DNA of 64,000 bases from Nocardioides sp. WS12. Lineage in GTDB: Bacteria; Actinomycetota; Actinomycetes; Propionibacteriales; Nocardioidaceae. The stretch spans positions 1,984,001 through 2,048,000 of the forward strand of contig NZ_CP053928.1 of NCBI RefSeq assembly GCF_014108865.1, given 5' to 3'. The notes under the pieces were generated by a model. It was not told the DNA's origin. It saw nothing but the letters and a program-made list of their open reading frames with translations, and ran no database searches. Made by a program: the position numbers and the translations under genes. Below, piece after piece: positions 45,182 through 56,741 of this stretch; within the stretch, counting starts at the first letter, position 1, and every line of letters starts with the position of its first letter.

Positions 45182-46224
45182 GCGGCAGCGTGCCGCTGGT
45201 GGCGGAGGCAGAGGGCCTGACTGCGGACTGGCTGAGCCTCGCTCTCGGTGCGCGGGTCGACTCGGTGACCCTCACGCCGGTCGGGACCGGTCAGATCGGC
45301 ACCTGCCATCGTCTCGAGCTGCACGGTGACCCCTCGCTGCCGGCGAGCGTCCTGGCGAAGCTGCCCGCCGTCGATCCCGCAGCGCGGGCGATGCTGGCCA
45401 ACCCTTACCGCACCGAGCTCCGGTTCTACCGCGAGATCGCACCGACCCTCGCGGTGCGGGTGCCCGCCGTCCACCACGCCGACGGAGCCGAGGAGGGCGG
45501 CGACTTCGTGCTGCTCCTCGAAGACCTGGCGCCTGCCGTCCAGGGCGACCAGATCGGCGGCTGCACCATCGCCCAGGTCGAGGACGCGGTCGTGAACCTC
45601 GCGGGGCTCCACGGGCCGCGCTGGTGTGATCCGACGCTGCTGGACATCGAGGGCCTGTCCATCAACGGCCCCGAGGACGCAGCGCTGATGGCCGAGCTGT
45701 TCGGCCCGGCGGTCGACCTCTTCGTGGACAACCTTGCCGACCAACTCTCCGACGACGACGTCGCGACGGTCCGTGCCGTTCCAGAGGTCATCGAGCGGTG
45801 GGCCCTTGCGCGCGCCGAGCGTTTCGGTCCCGTCCACGGCGACTACCGCCTGGACAACCTGCTGTTCCCGCCCGACGGAGGACCGGGTGTCGTGGCCGTC
45901 GACTGGCAGACACTGAGCCTGGCCCTGCCTGCGCGCGACCTGGCGTACGCCGTCGCCACCAGCCTCGACCCGGAGTCGCGACGTGGAGCGGAGGAGGCGC
46001 TGGTCGCGGCCTACCATCGAGCGCTCGTGGGACAGGGCGTGACGTCGTACTCACGGGAACTGTGCTGGGACGACTACCGGTTCGCGATGCTTCAGGTACC
46101 ACTGGTCTGCGTGTTCGGCCAGGCCTACGGAACCCGCACCGAACGCGGCGATCGGATGTTCGCGGTGATGACCGCACGCGCCTGTGCGGCCATCCGTGAG
46201 CTGGAGACCATCGCGCTGGTCTGA
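45178..46224 (+). CDS. Aminoglycoside-phosphotransferase-fold kinase (ecdysteroid-kinase-like)
   Basis: This 348-residue kinase-fold protein has a nucleotide-binding region (PVGTGQIGTCHRLEL and VLAKLP with the lysine), the catalytic loop FGPVHGDYRLDNLLF (His-Gly-Asp and Asn), and the metal-binding AVDWQTLSLALPARDLAY (Asp). All catalytic positions are kept. These proteins phosphorylate small hydroxylated compounds, including steroids and acyl chains in relatives. It is coupled by ATGA to the LLM oxidoreductase, so both probably act on the same compound. A terminator follows. Confidence 0.88.
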   Translation: MSGSVPLVAEAEGLTADWLSLALGARVDSVTLTPVGTGQIGTCHRLELHGDPSLPASVLAKLPAVDPAARAMLANPYRTELRFYREIAPTLAVRVPAVHHADGAEEGGDFVLLLEDLAPAVQGDQIGGCTIAQVEDAVVNLAGLHGPRWCDPTLLDIEGLSINGPEDAALMAELFGPAVDLFVDNLADQLSDDDVATVRAVPEVIERWALARAERFGPVHGDYRLDNLLFPPDGGPGVVAVDWQTLSLALPARDLAYAVATSLDPESRRGAEEALVAAYHRALVGQGVTSYSRELCWDDYRFAMLQVPLVCVFGQAYGTRTERGDRMFAVMTARACAAIRELETIALV

Positions 46225-46250
46225 CGGTCCCTCGGTCCTCTGGCGCGCAG

Positions 46251-46282
46251 AGGCGGCAGGACTCCCACGCGTCCTGCCGCCT
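46251..46282. terminator. Hairpin between kinase and small secreted protein genes
   Basis: AGGCGGCAGGAC pairs perfectly with GTCCTGCCGCCT (12 pairs) around an 8-base loop. It lies between convergent genes, 27 bases after the kinase stop and 47 bases past the end of the minus-strand gene, so it may serve both strands. Confidence 0.8.
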
Positions 46283-46328
46283 GATGTCGGTGCTCGCTGT
46301 TCGGCCCCGAGGCGATGTGTGGTGCTGG

Positions 46329-46787
46329 TCAGCCCGTGATGTGGACCGCGGGCAGGCCGTCACCGGTGAGGGTGAGGTCGAAGGAGGCCGCCAGGATCAC
46401 GACGTGCTGCTTGCCGGTGCACTGGAGCGTCGAGATCGGCGCGATCGTGAGCGAACCGGTGGTCTGACCGTTCCGGACGGGGAACGAGCCGGTCGCGTTG
46501 ACGTTGACCGTCTCCGACTTCGGGACGCCGTTGACCGGGTTGCCGCTCTTGGTGAAGCACTGCGAGGTGGTGGTGACGGTTCCGGTCAGGCTGAAGTCGA
46601 CACTGGTCACCGTGTTGCCCAGACCGACCGCTTTCCACGACACGGTCAGGCTGTTGCCGTCGACGGTTGCCGTGGGGCCCTTGACGTAGTGCGGGCTGTC
46701 GGCGAAGGCCGGCGAGGGCACCACGCCTCCTGCCACGACGAAGCAGGCCAACAGTGTGGCCAGGAGTGCGATGAGCTTCTTGTACAT
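46329..46787 (-). CDS. Small secreted protein of unknown function
   Basis: This 152-residue protein has a signal peptide (KKLIALLATLLACFVVAGGVVPSPAFA) with a clear cleavage site before DSPHYVKG. The mature part of about 120 residues is rich in Thr, Ser, Val and Gly, with short beta-strand-like stretches (TVDGNSLTVSWKAVGLGNTV) and two cysteines that could form a disulfide. It looks like a single beta-sandwich domain. I do not recognise a family. ATG at 46787 follows GGAG by eight bases, which rules out a longer frame. Confidence 0.75.
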   Translation of the reverse strand: MYKKLIALLATLLACFVVAGGVVPSPAFADSPHYVKGPTATVDGNSLTVSWKAVGLGNTVTSVDFSLTGTVTTTSQCFTKSGNPVNGVPKSETVNVNATGSFPVRNGQTTGSLTIAPISTLQCTGKQHVVILAASFDLTLTGDGLPAVHITG

Positions 46788-47207
46788 GAGCTTTCTCCAA
46801 AGGAGTGCGTTCTCTGTGGTGCGTTTCGCGAGCCGTTGTCGGGTTGCAGTTCGGTGACAAAAGGGCTCGCTGGCGCGACCGGATGAATCGGTCCCGGGGA
46901 TACTCGACGAAGCGGATCCCCGACTCGGGTCGCGATGGCCGCGAAATGACTGGCTAGGTCTCGTCGTCACATGGCCGGGCCGGGGGTCCGCGCTCGGACG
47001 AGGGATGGCAGGCGGCAGGGCACCACGAGAAGCAGCAACTCGTTGCCCTGTACACGCTTGTTCCCCGGAGGCTCCTAGATCACTTGCGCGCGAAATGCGT
47101 CTCGGTCCCCGGCGCGTTTTGCGTCCAATTCCTCAGGTTGCGCCTCCGCCAGCGGCCTGTCAAGAACCCCCGTCAGAGCGGGTTTTCGCGGCCGTTCCGA
47201 GGCGTGC
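46788..47207. other. 420-base gap without a convincing gene
   Basis: This gap lies between the start of the secreted protein gene and the end of the aminopeptidase gene. Reading frames here have poor composition and no ribosome sites. It should hold the promoter of the secreted protein gene. Near the aminopeptidase end, AACCCGC...GGGGGTT on the minus strand (47163-47183) could form a weak terminator. I see nothing else in it. Confidence 0.6.
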
Positions 47208-48623
<1,416 letters not shown>

Positions 48624-48682
48624 CCCTCCCACTGTACGCCGCGATCAGGGCCGCAGGTCCGCCTCCCGATAGGCTGCAGCCC

Positions 48683-49804
48683 ATGTCCACAGCCCCCCGC
48701 AACAGTGTTGCCTTCACGGTCGTCGTGACCGTGGCGGTCGCTGTCGGGGCGCTGCTGACGCTGCTCGTGCTGGCACTGTCCGGTGCTCCGGGGACCACGC
48801 TGGTCGCCACCGGGCTCGCTGCGGTCCCGGTCGGACCCGTGCTGGCGGCGTACCTCTGGCTGGACCGCTACGAGCCGGAGCCCAAGCGATTGCTCGCCTC
48901 GGGCCTGGCCTGGGGTGCCTTCGTGGCGACCATGGCCGCCGTGGTGGTCCAGGGCCTCGGGGGCCTCCTCGTCGGTTTCACCGACACCTTCGCGCTCGCG
49001 ATCGCCGCGCCCGTCGTCGAAGAGGCGAGCAAGGGCCTGTTCCTGGTGCTGCTGCTGTGGTGGCGGCGGGCCGAGATCGACGGCATCCTCGACGGCATCG
49101 TCTACGCCGGCATGGTGGGCATCGGCTTCGCGTTCACCGAGAACATCCTCTACCTCGCTGCGGCCTACAACGGCTCCGACGGCATGGGCCCCGGTGGCGT
49201 GGAAGCGGTCACCGGCACCTTCCTGGTCCGCTGCATCTTCAGCCCGTTCGCGCACCCGCTCTTCACCGCCTTCACGGGCATCGGCATCGGCCTCGCGGTG
49301 ACCTCGCGCAACAAGTCCGTGCGCTGGCTCGCACCGCTCGGTGGCTACGCGCTCGCCGTACTCGCCCACGGGCTGTGGAACGGCTCGACCGTCTTCGGCG
49401 TCGGCAGCTTCCTCGTGGTCTACCTCGTGATCATGGCGCCCGCCTTCATCGGCCTGGTGGCGCTCGCCTGGTGGGCGCGGGAGACCGAAGCAACCATCCT
49501 GCGTGCGGCCCTCACCGATGCCGCCAACCGCGGCCTGCTGCCGGCCACCGACATCGGCTGGGTCGTGAACCTCCGCGGTCGTCGGCAAGCCCGCCAGCAC
49601 GCCCGCCGCAACAGCGGCCCCGACGCAGAACGCGCCATGCGCGACTACCAGCAGGCAGCGATCGAACTGGGCTTCCTGCATCACCGACTTCTCCGAGGCA
49701 CCGCGCCTGCCGACTGGCAGTTGCGCGGACAGGACTTCCTCGGTCGGATCCAGGCCGCTCGGCCACGGATCGCTTTCCCCGGACAGGTGGTACCCCAGCG
49801 ATGA
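48683..49804 (+). CDS. PrsW-family intramembrane metalloprotease
   Basis: This 373-residue membrane protein has about eight spans and the PrsW motifs: the Glu-Glu pair in APVVEEASKGL, Glu-Asn in GFAFTENILYLAA, His in IFSPFAHPLFTAFTG and His in LAHGLWNGSTV. In Bacillus, PrsW cuts an anti-sigma factor. Here it is coupled by ATGA to a dynamin-like GTPase gene and may act on membrane proteins of that system, which is only a suggestion. The C-terminal hundred residues are cytosolic. Confidence 0.92.
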   Translation: MSTAPRNSVAFTVVVTVAVAVGALLTLLVLALSGAPGTTLVATGLAAVPVGPVLAAYLWLDRYEPEPKRLLASGLAWGAFVATMAAVVVQGLGGLLVGFTDTFALAIAAPVVEEASKGLFLVLLLWWRRAEIDGILDGIVYAGMVGIGFAFTENILYLAAAYNGSDGMGPGGVEAVTGTFLVRCIFSPFAHPLFTAFTGIGIGLAVTSRNKSVRWLAPLGGYALAVLAHGLWNGSTVFGVGSFLVVYLVIMAPAFIGLVALAWWARETEATILRAALTDAANRGLLPATDIGWVVNLRGRRQARQHARRNSGPDAERAMRDYQQAAIELGFLHHRLLRGTAPADWQLRGQDFLGRIQAARPRIAFPGQVVPQR

Positions 49805-51558
49805 CCCCCGGACACCAGGCCCTGACCGGTGCCGACTTCCACGACGACGGGCTCAGCTCCCGGATGCTCACCGAGGTGGTGCGGCTGAACGGCGCGCTGA
49901 AGGCAGCCCCGCTGCCCCTGGACCTCCCCGGGGTCAGCGCCCTGCGCGTCGGGCGCGAGCAGGTCATCGACCAGCTCGAGGACTACGTCATCCCGCGCCT
50001 TGCTGAGGTCGAGGCACCGTTGCTCGTCGTCGTCGGTGGCTCCACCGGCGCCGGCAAGTCGACCCTCGTGAACACCATCGTCGGTCACAAGGTGACCACG
50101 CCCGGTCTGTTGCGCCCCACGACCCGTTCGCCCGTTCTGGTGCACCACCCCGACGACGTCCGCTGGTTCGGCGTCGATCGACTGCTGCCCGACCTGGCCC
50201 GCGTCCACGACGCGACCAACGACCAGAACGCGATCCAGCTGGTGGCCAGCACCGAGGTACCGCGCGGGTTGGCGATCCTCGATGCTCCCGACGTCGACTC
50301 GGTCGACGAGCGCAACCGCGAGCTCGCGACGCAGTTGCTGGCCGCCGCCGACCTGTGGCTCTTCGTGACCTCCGCCGCCCGCTACTCCGACCAGGTCCCG
50401 TGGGACCACCTCAAGGTCGCCGTCGAGCGCAACACCGCGGTCGCGCTGGTCCTCAGCCGCACGCCTGCCGACGACGTCGCCACCGTGTCCGTGCACCTCG
50501 CCCGGATGATGGCTGCGCGCGGCCTCAAGGACAGCCCGTTGTTCACCGTCGCCCACGGCACCGTCAGCGCCGAAGGCCTGCTCCCGACGTCGTACGCGAC
50601 CGAGATCCGGGGTTGGCTCGAGGCCCTCGCGGCCGACGCCTCCGGGCGCCGTGAGCTCGTCAGCCAGACCGTGGCCGGCGCTGTCCGCACCGTGACGCGC
50701 AAGGCGTTCCCGATCGCCGACGCCGCTGCCCTCCAGGTCGACGCGATCGCCGAACTGCTGGTCATCGCCGACAAGGTCTACGACGACGCCCAGACCGAGC
50801 TCGCCACGGCCACTGCCGACGGCACCCTCCTGCGGGGTGACCTGCTGGCACGCTGGCAGGAGTTCGTCGGAAGCGGCGAACTGGTCCGCAGCCTCGAAGC
50901 GAAGGTCGGCTTCGTGCGCGAGCGCCTCGTCAACGCGATCAAGGGCAAGCCGCAGCAGGCCGAGCGGGTCGCCGTCGCGATCGAGATGGCGCTCGAGGCC
51001 GCTGTTGCCGACCACGCCGAGCGCGCTGCCGGCATCGCGTCCGACGGCTGGCGCGAGAAGGAGTACGGCGATGCCCTGCTCGCCTCGACGACCGACGACC
51101 TCACCCGTGCGGGTCGTGCGCTGCGCGCCCGTACCGAGCAGGAGGTTCGCGGCTGGCACGAGGAACTCCAGGAGTTCGTGCGCCACGAAGCCGGCGACGC
51201 CCGGCACAGCGCCCGGTTCCTGGCGCTGGGCGTGCACGGCCTGGCCGTCACCCTCGGTGTCGTTGCCCTCGCCGGCCCGGCTCCGCGCGGACAGTCCGCC
51301 GAAGCGGTTCGTCTCGGGCAGACGCTGCTGGAGACCGTTCTCGGTCGCGATGCGACCGAGCGGATCATCAACCAGGCGCGCGGCACGCTCGCTCGCCGGA
51401 TGTCGACCTTGATGAGCGGCGAGCGCGCCCGTTACCTTGCGCCCGCGGCGCAGTGGGAGCTCAAGCCCGATGCACCTCACCAGTTGCGCCAGGCGGCGCG
51501 ACGCGTGGACGACCTGCGGTTCGCCGCGGCCAAGAAGGGAACCGGTGATCACCTGTGA
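49801..51558 (+). CDS. Dynamin-like GTPase (first of a pair)
   Basis: This 585-residue protein has a GTPase domain with P-loop GGSTGAGKSTLVNTIVG, a switch I threonine in PTTRSPVLVHH and the G3 segment ILDAPDVDSVDE. It continues with VALVLSRTPADD where NKxD would be, so the base-recognition motif is altered. A long helical stalk follows (residues about 270-480), then a hydrophobic stretch (FLALGVHGLAVTLGVVALAG) and a basic C-terminus. The arrangement resembles bacterial dynamin-like proteins that remodel membranes. It is coupled to PrsW and to a second GTPase. Confidence 0.85.
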   Translation: MTPGHQALTGADFHDDGLSSRMLTEVVRLNGALKAAPLPLDLPGVSALRVGREQVIDQLEDYVIPRLAEVEAPLLVVVGGSTGAGKSTLVNTIVGHKVTTPGLLRPTTRSPVLVHHPDDVRWFGVDRLLPDLARVHDATNDQNAIQLVASTEVPRGLAILDAPDVDSVDERNRELATQLLAAADLWLFVTSAARYSDQVPWDHLKVAVERNTAVALVLSRTPADDVATVSVHLARMMAARGLKDSPLFTVAHGTVSAEGLLPTSYATEIRGWLEALAADASGRRELVSQTVAGAVRTVTRKAFPIADAAALQVDAIAELLVIADKVYDDAQTELATATADGTLLRGDLLARWQEFVGSGELVRSLEAKVGFVRERLVNAIKGKPQQAERVAVAIEMALEAAVADHAERAAGIASDGWREKEYGDALLASTTDDLTRAGRALRARTEQEVRGWHEELQEFVRHEAGDARHSARFLALGVHGLAVTLGVVALAGPAPRGQSAEAVRLGQTLLETVLGRDATERIINQARGTLARRMSTLMSGERARYLAPAAQWELKPDAPHQLRQAARRVDDLRFAAAKKGTGDHL

Positions 51559-53153
51559 CGGATGCGCTCGAGGAGGCCACGCCGCAGCTCGGTGACCTGG
51601 CCATCCGTGGAACCGCGATCGGCGCTCGGGTCTCCGGACTCGGCGACGCCGTCGTGGCAGCGCGCGGTCACGTGCCCGACCCGGTGCTCGACGACGTCGC
51701 GGCCGCTGCGGACAGGGCGACCGGACGGTTGAAGCTGTCCGCACGCCACACGGTCGTGGCGATCGCGGGTGCGACGGGCTCCGGCAAGTCCTCGACGTAC
51801 AACGCGCTGACGGGACTGGAGCTGTCCTCGGTCGGCATCCGTCGTCCCACCACGTCCTGGGCCACCGCTGTCGTGTGGGGGAGCGAGGGCGCCGAGGAAC
51901 TGTTCGACCACCTCGGCATTCCGCCGCGTCACCAGACGATGCGTGACTCGATGCTCGACGCCACGCATGACCACGCGCTCGACGGCGTCGTCCTGCTCGA
52001 CCTTCCCGACCACGACTCGACCGAGGTCTCCCACCACCTCGAGGTCGACCGCCTGCTCGCTGTCGCGGATCTGATGGTCTGGATCCTCGACCCGCAGAAG
52101 TACGCCGACGCTGCGGTGCACGATCGCTACTTCAAGCCGATGGCCACGCACCAGGACGTCATCCTGGTCGCGCTGAACCACATCGACACCGTCCCCGAGG
52201 ACCGCCGCCAGTCGATGATCGACGACGTCCGCCGGCTGCTGATCGCCGACGGCCTGCCGAACGTCCCGGTGCTCGCGATCTCGGCCAGGGCCGGTATCGG
52301 TATGGACGAACTGCGCGCTGAGATCCAGCGTCGCGTGGCCGACAAGCGCAGCACGACCGCGCGCGTCGAGGCCGACGTCGTCGCGGCTGCCGGCCGACTC
52401 GAGTCCGCAGGCGGTACGACGCCCGCCGCCACGCTGCCCGTGACCCGGGTCCGCGACCTGGAGGAGGTCGTGGCGGATGCCGCCGGCGTCACCTCCGTCG
52501 TCGACAGCATCGAGCGCACCCTGGGCTCCTCGGCGAAGCGCGCGGTCATGTGGCCGCCCCTCACGCTGCTGAACCGTCGTGACCCCGACGTGGAGGCGCT
52601 CGATGGCGCCCCGCGGATCGCCCCGCTGGACCGGGCAACTGTCGACACTGGCGTTCGTGGCCTGGTCGACGAGCTCAGCGACGGCGTCGGGCCGGCCTGG
52701 TCGCGTCAGGTGCGCAGCGCCGGCACCGGTCGACTGACCGAGCTCGGTGACCGCCTGAACCACGACCTGGGCAGGGTTCCGCTCGGTGGCCGCCTTCCGC
52801 TCTGGGTCGGCGCCGTCCGTGTCCTGCACTGGCTGTTGCTGCTCGCTGCCGTCGCCGGTCTGGCCTGGTGGGGCGTGGCCGCCGTCCAGGGCAAGGTCAA
52901 GGACCTGCCCGAGGTCGCCGGCCTGCCGCTGCCGCCCCTCGTCGGTGGTGGTGCGCTGGTGCTCGGGCTCCTGCTGGCCATCGTCGGACGCATCCTGGTC
53001 AAGGGTCTGGCCCGGACCCGCGCCGAGGCAGCCGACGACCGGCTGCGTGCGGTGGTGCACGCCGTGGTCGACACCGAGGTCATCCAGTCGGTCAGCGCCG
53101 AACTGGCGTCGTACGCCGCCTTCCGCCGGGGTGTGGACACCGCCAAGGCCTGA
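51555..53153 (+). CDS. YfjP-like membrane GTPase (second of a pair)
   Basis: This 532-residue protein has P-loop AGATGSGKSSTYNALTG, switch I RRPTTSWATA, G3 LLDLPDHDSTE and a G4 site reading ALNHIDTV in place of NKxD. A helical middle is followed by two membrane spans (WVGAVRVLHWLLLLAAVAGLAWWG and LVGGGALVLGLLLAIVGRIL) and a short cytosolic end. It is probably the membrane-anchored partner of the preceding GTPase. The GTG start overlaps that gene's stop (GTGA). Confidence 0.87.
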   Translation: MTDALEEATPQLGDLAIRGTAIGARVSGLGDAVVAARGHVPDPVLDDVAAAADRATGRLKLSARHTVVAIAGATGSGKSSTYNALTGLELSSVGIRRPTTSWATAVVWGSEGAEELFDHLGIPPRHQTMRDSMLDATHDHALDGVVLLDLPDHDSTEVSHHLEVDRLLAVADLMVWILDPQKYADAAVHDRYFKPMATHQDVILVALNHIDTVPEDRRQSMIDDVRRLLIADGLPNVPVLAISARAGIGMDELRAEIQRRVADKRSTTARVEADVVAAAGRLESAGGTTPAATLPVTRVRDLEEVVADAAGVTSVVDSIERTLGSSAKRAVMWPPLTLLNRRDPDVEALDGAPRIAPLDRATVDTGVRGLVDELSDGVGPAWSRQVRSAGTGRLTELGDRLNHDLGRVPLGGRLPLWVGAVRVLHWLLLLAAVAGLAWWGVAAVQGKVKDLPEVAGLPLPPLVGGGALVLGLLLAIVGRILVKGLARTRAEAADDRLRAVVHAVVDTEVIQSVSAELASYAAFRRGVDTAKA

Positions 53154-53165
53154 CCGCTCTGGTCC

Positions 53166-53183
53166 CACGAGTGCTGCCTCGTG
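53166..53183 (+). terminator. Weak hairpin after the GTPase pair
   Basis: CACGAG pairs with CTCGTG around TGCTGC, 13 bases after the second GTPase stop. It has only six pairs and no T run, so its role is uncertain. The rest of the gap to the SSB gene shows nothing else I can name. Confidence 0.35.
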
Positions 53184-53324
53184 CCGTTTGCCGTCCCCAG
53201 CCCTGGTGGAGGGTGCCGGTTGTGCACAGGGACGCCCGCCCCTGCGGCGGTGCGTCGGCCATCCGCAGTGAACTCTCCTCGACCGGTCACGCAGGTGCCC
53301 GGCACCGAGTGAGAGGGCAGTCAG

Positions 53325-53765
53325 ATGGCGAACGAAACGATGGTCACGATCCAGGGCTGGATCGGGAACGCCCCGGTGGTCCGCGACGTCGGCGGGGTTC
53401 CGGTGCTGAACTTCCGGGTGGGCTGCACCCCGCGCCACTTCAACAAGGCCACCGACACCTGGGTCGACAGCGAAACCCAGTGGTACGGCGTGAGCGCGTG
53501 GCGGCGCCTTGCCGCGCACGGTGCGAAGTCGCTGAGGCAGGGTGACCCGGTCGTCATCCACGGTCGCCTCAACCACCGGACCTACGTCAACAAGAACGGT
53601 CTCGAAGCCGTCGCCGTGGAGATCGAGGCCTTCACCATCGGCCATGACCTGAGCCGCGGAATCGCGTCGTTCGTCAAGGCGCCAGCCCAGGCACCGGCCG
53701 CGGCGCCGGCTCCGGCGTCGGTCGAGCCGTGGGGAGCACCCGCAGCACCCCACGTCGCGGCCTGA
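53325..53765 (+). CDS. Single-stranded DNA-binding protein paralog (SsbB-like)
   Basis: This 146-residue OB-fold protein has the SSB core: TMVTIQGWIGNAPVVRDVGGVPVLNF, TQWYGVSAWRRLAAHGAKSLRQGDPVVIHGRL and LEAVAVEIEAF. The C-terminal tail is short, rich in Ala and Pro, and ends in HVAA. The acidic DDDIPF-type tip of the main SSB, which recruits partner proteins, is missing. It is therefore probably a second SSB, like SsbB of Streptomyces, rather than the replication SSB. Confidence 0.9.
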   Translation: MANETMVTIQGWIGNAPVVRDVGGVPVLNFRVGCTPRHFNKATDTWVDSETQWYGVSAWRRLAAHGAKSLRQGDPVVIHGRLNHRTYVNKNGLEAVAVEIEAFTIGHDLSRGIASFVKAPAQAPAAAPAPASVEPWGAPAAPHVAA

Positions 53766-53818
53766 TCGGGCCCGACCCCGGCCTCGGCCGGTGGTCGGGC
53801 GCTGCGTAGCCTTGAGGC

Positions 53819-55501
<1,683 letters not shown>

Positions 55502-55548
55502 CCCGAGGCCGGCCAACCGCTGAGTCCGTCGGCGGGTTCGGCGCCGGC

Positions 55549-55576
55549 GGCACCCCGATGGGCCCGGAGGGGTGCC
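55549..55576. terminator. Hairpin between ettA and the MarR gene
   Basis: GGCACCCC pairs with GGGGTGCC around a 12-base loop, flanked on each side by CGGCGCCG. It lies between convergent genes, 48 bases beyond the ettA stop. Confidence 0.6.
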
Positions 55577-55617
55577 TCGTCCGGCGCCGAAGGCGCCGTC
55601 GGCCGCCCGGGTGGGCG

Positions 55618-56127
55618 TCAGCGGAGTTCGCGCTCCGGGTGGTCGGCGATGAGGTGGTCGCAGACCGCGTCCATGACGCGGCCGAGGGCGACCAGGTCGG
55701 CCGGCTCCACCAGGTCGACCAGCGACTGGCGCACGGTCTCGACGTGGCTGGGTGCGGCGGTCTCCAGCATGGCGACGCCGTTCTTCGTCAACTGACAGGT
55801 GACGCCGCGACCGTCCTCGGGTGATTCGGCGCGGACGACGAGGTCCGCGGCCTCCATCCGCTTCACGGTGTGGGTGACGCGGCTCCGGCTGTGCGCCAGC
55901 GCTGCGGCCAGCTTCGCCATCCGCAGTTGGCCTCCGGCCTCGGAGAGGCGGACGAGGATCTCGTACTCGACGACGGCCAGGCCGTGGTCGCGGCGCAGGT
56001 CCTCGTCGAGCCGGTCGAGCAACAGGGTGGTGCCGAGCAGGAACGAACGCCAGGCCTGTTGCTGCTCGTCATCGAGCCAGCGCGGCTCGGCGGTGGAGCC
56101 CGCAATGCTGTCGTGGTCCGCTGTCAC
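55618..56127 (-). CDS. MarR family transcriptional regulator
   Basis: This 169-residue regulator has the MarR winged-helix: GLAVVEYEILVRLSEAGGQL, RMAKLAAALAHSRSRVTHTVKRMEAADLVVRAESPEDGR and GVTCQLTKNGVAMLE. Dimerisation helices lie at each end. GTG at 56127 is the start; a longer frame would overlap the GNAT gene. It is five bases after the GNAT gene's stop on the same strand, so the two are probably cotranscribed. The ligand is unknown. Confidence 0.93.
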   Translation of the reverse strand: MTADHDSIAGSTAEPRWLDDEQQQAWRSFLLGTTLLLDRLDEDLRRDHGLAVVEYEILVRLSEAGGQLRMAKLAAALAHSRSRVTHTVKRMEAADLVVRAESPEDGRGVTCQLTKNGVAMLETAAPSHVETVRQSLVDLVEPADLVALGRVMDAVCDHLIADHPERELR

Positions 56128-56132
56128 GCGCG

Positions 56133-56702
56133 TCAGTTTAGGTCGTGGCGCATCAGTACTCGGGGATGCCCGTTCAGTACGGATGTCGTGGTGCCCACCT
56201 GACGGAATCCGGCTGCTTCGAAGTTCGCACGCAGGCCGGCGTACGCCATCGTCAGGTCGACCTTCGCGGCGCCGTTGTCGAGCGGATACGCCTCGAGTGC
56301 CGGAGCCCCGCCTCTGCGGGCGTAGTCGATGGCGCCCTTGATGAGGGCGTGGGAGATGCCGCGACCGCGGTGGCCGGGCCGGACCCGGATGCACCAGAGG
56401 GACCACACCGGCAGGTCGTCGACGTGGGGGATCTTGCGGTTGGTGGCGAAGGTCGTGTCGGCACGCGGGGCCACGGCCGCCCAGCCGACGGGCTCGTCGC
56501 CGTCGTACGCCATGACTCCGAGGGGGCCGTCCGCCAGCAGTCCGGCCACGAACTCGCCGCGCTCCGGTCCCTTGAGGTCGTTGTTGAGCTTCGAGGGGAT
56601 CCGGTAGCTCAGGCACCAGCAGACGTTGGCATCGGGCCGCTTCGGACCGACCAGCGTGCGTACGTCCTCGAAAACGGTGGCGGGCCGCACCTCGACGTCC
56701 AT
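56133..56702 (-). CDS. GNAT family N-acetyltransferase
   Basis: This 189-residue protein has the acetyl-CoA-binding motif IRVRPGHRGRGISHALIKGA (R/Q-x-x-G-x-G/A) and the preceding strands (GWAAVAPRADT, LWCIRV). Its N-terminal part CWCLSYRIPS has two cysteines, which are usual in one GNAT subgroup of actinobacteria. ATG at 56702 gives MDVEVRPATVFEDV. The substrate is unknown. It lies just upstream of marR in the same operon. Confidence 0.9.
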   Translation of the reverse strand: MDVEVRPATVFEDVRTLVGPKRPDANVCWCLSYRIPSKLNNDLKGPERGEFVAGLLADGPLGVMAYDGDEPVGWAAVAPRADTTFATNRKIPHVDDLPVWSLWCIRVRPGHRGRGISHALIKGAIDYARRGGAPALEAYPLDNGAAKVDLTMAYAGLRANFEAAGFRQVGTTTSVLNGHPRVLMRHDLN

Positions 56703-56741
56703 GACATCGAGGCTACGGCCCGGCACCGACAAGCAGTCAGC

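Noticed and set aside
46788..47207. Open frames in the gap before pepP
   Set aside because: They have no ribosome site, no domain, and codon use unlike neighbouring genes.
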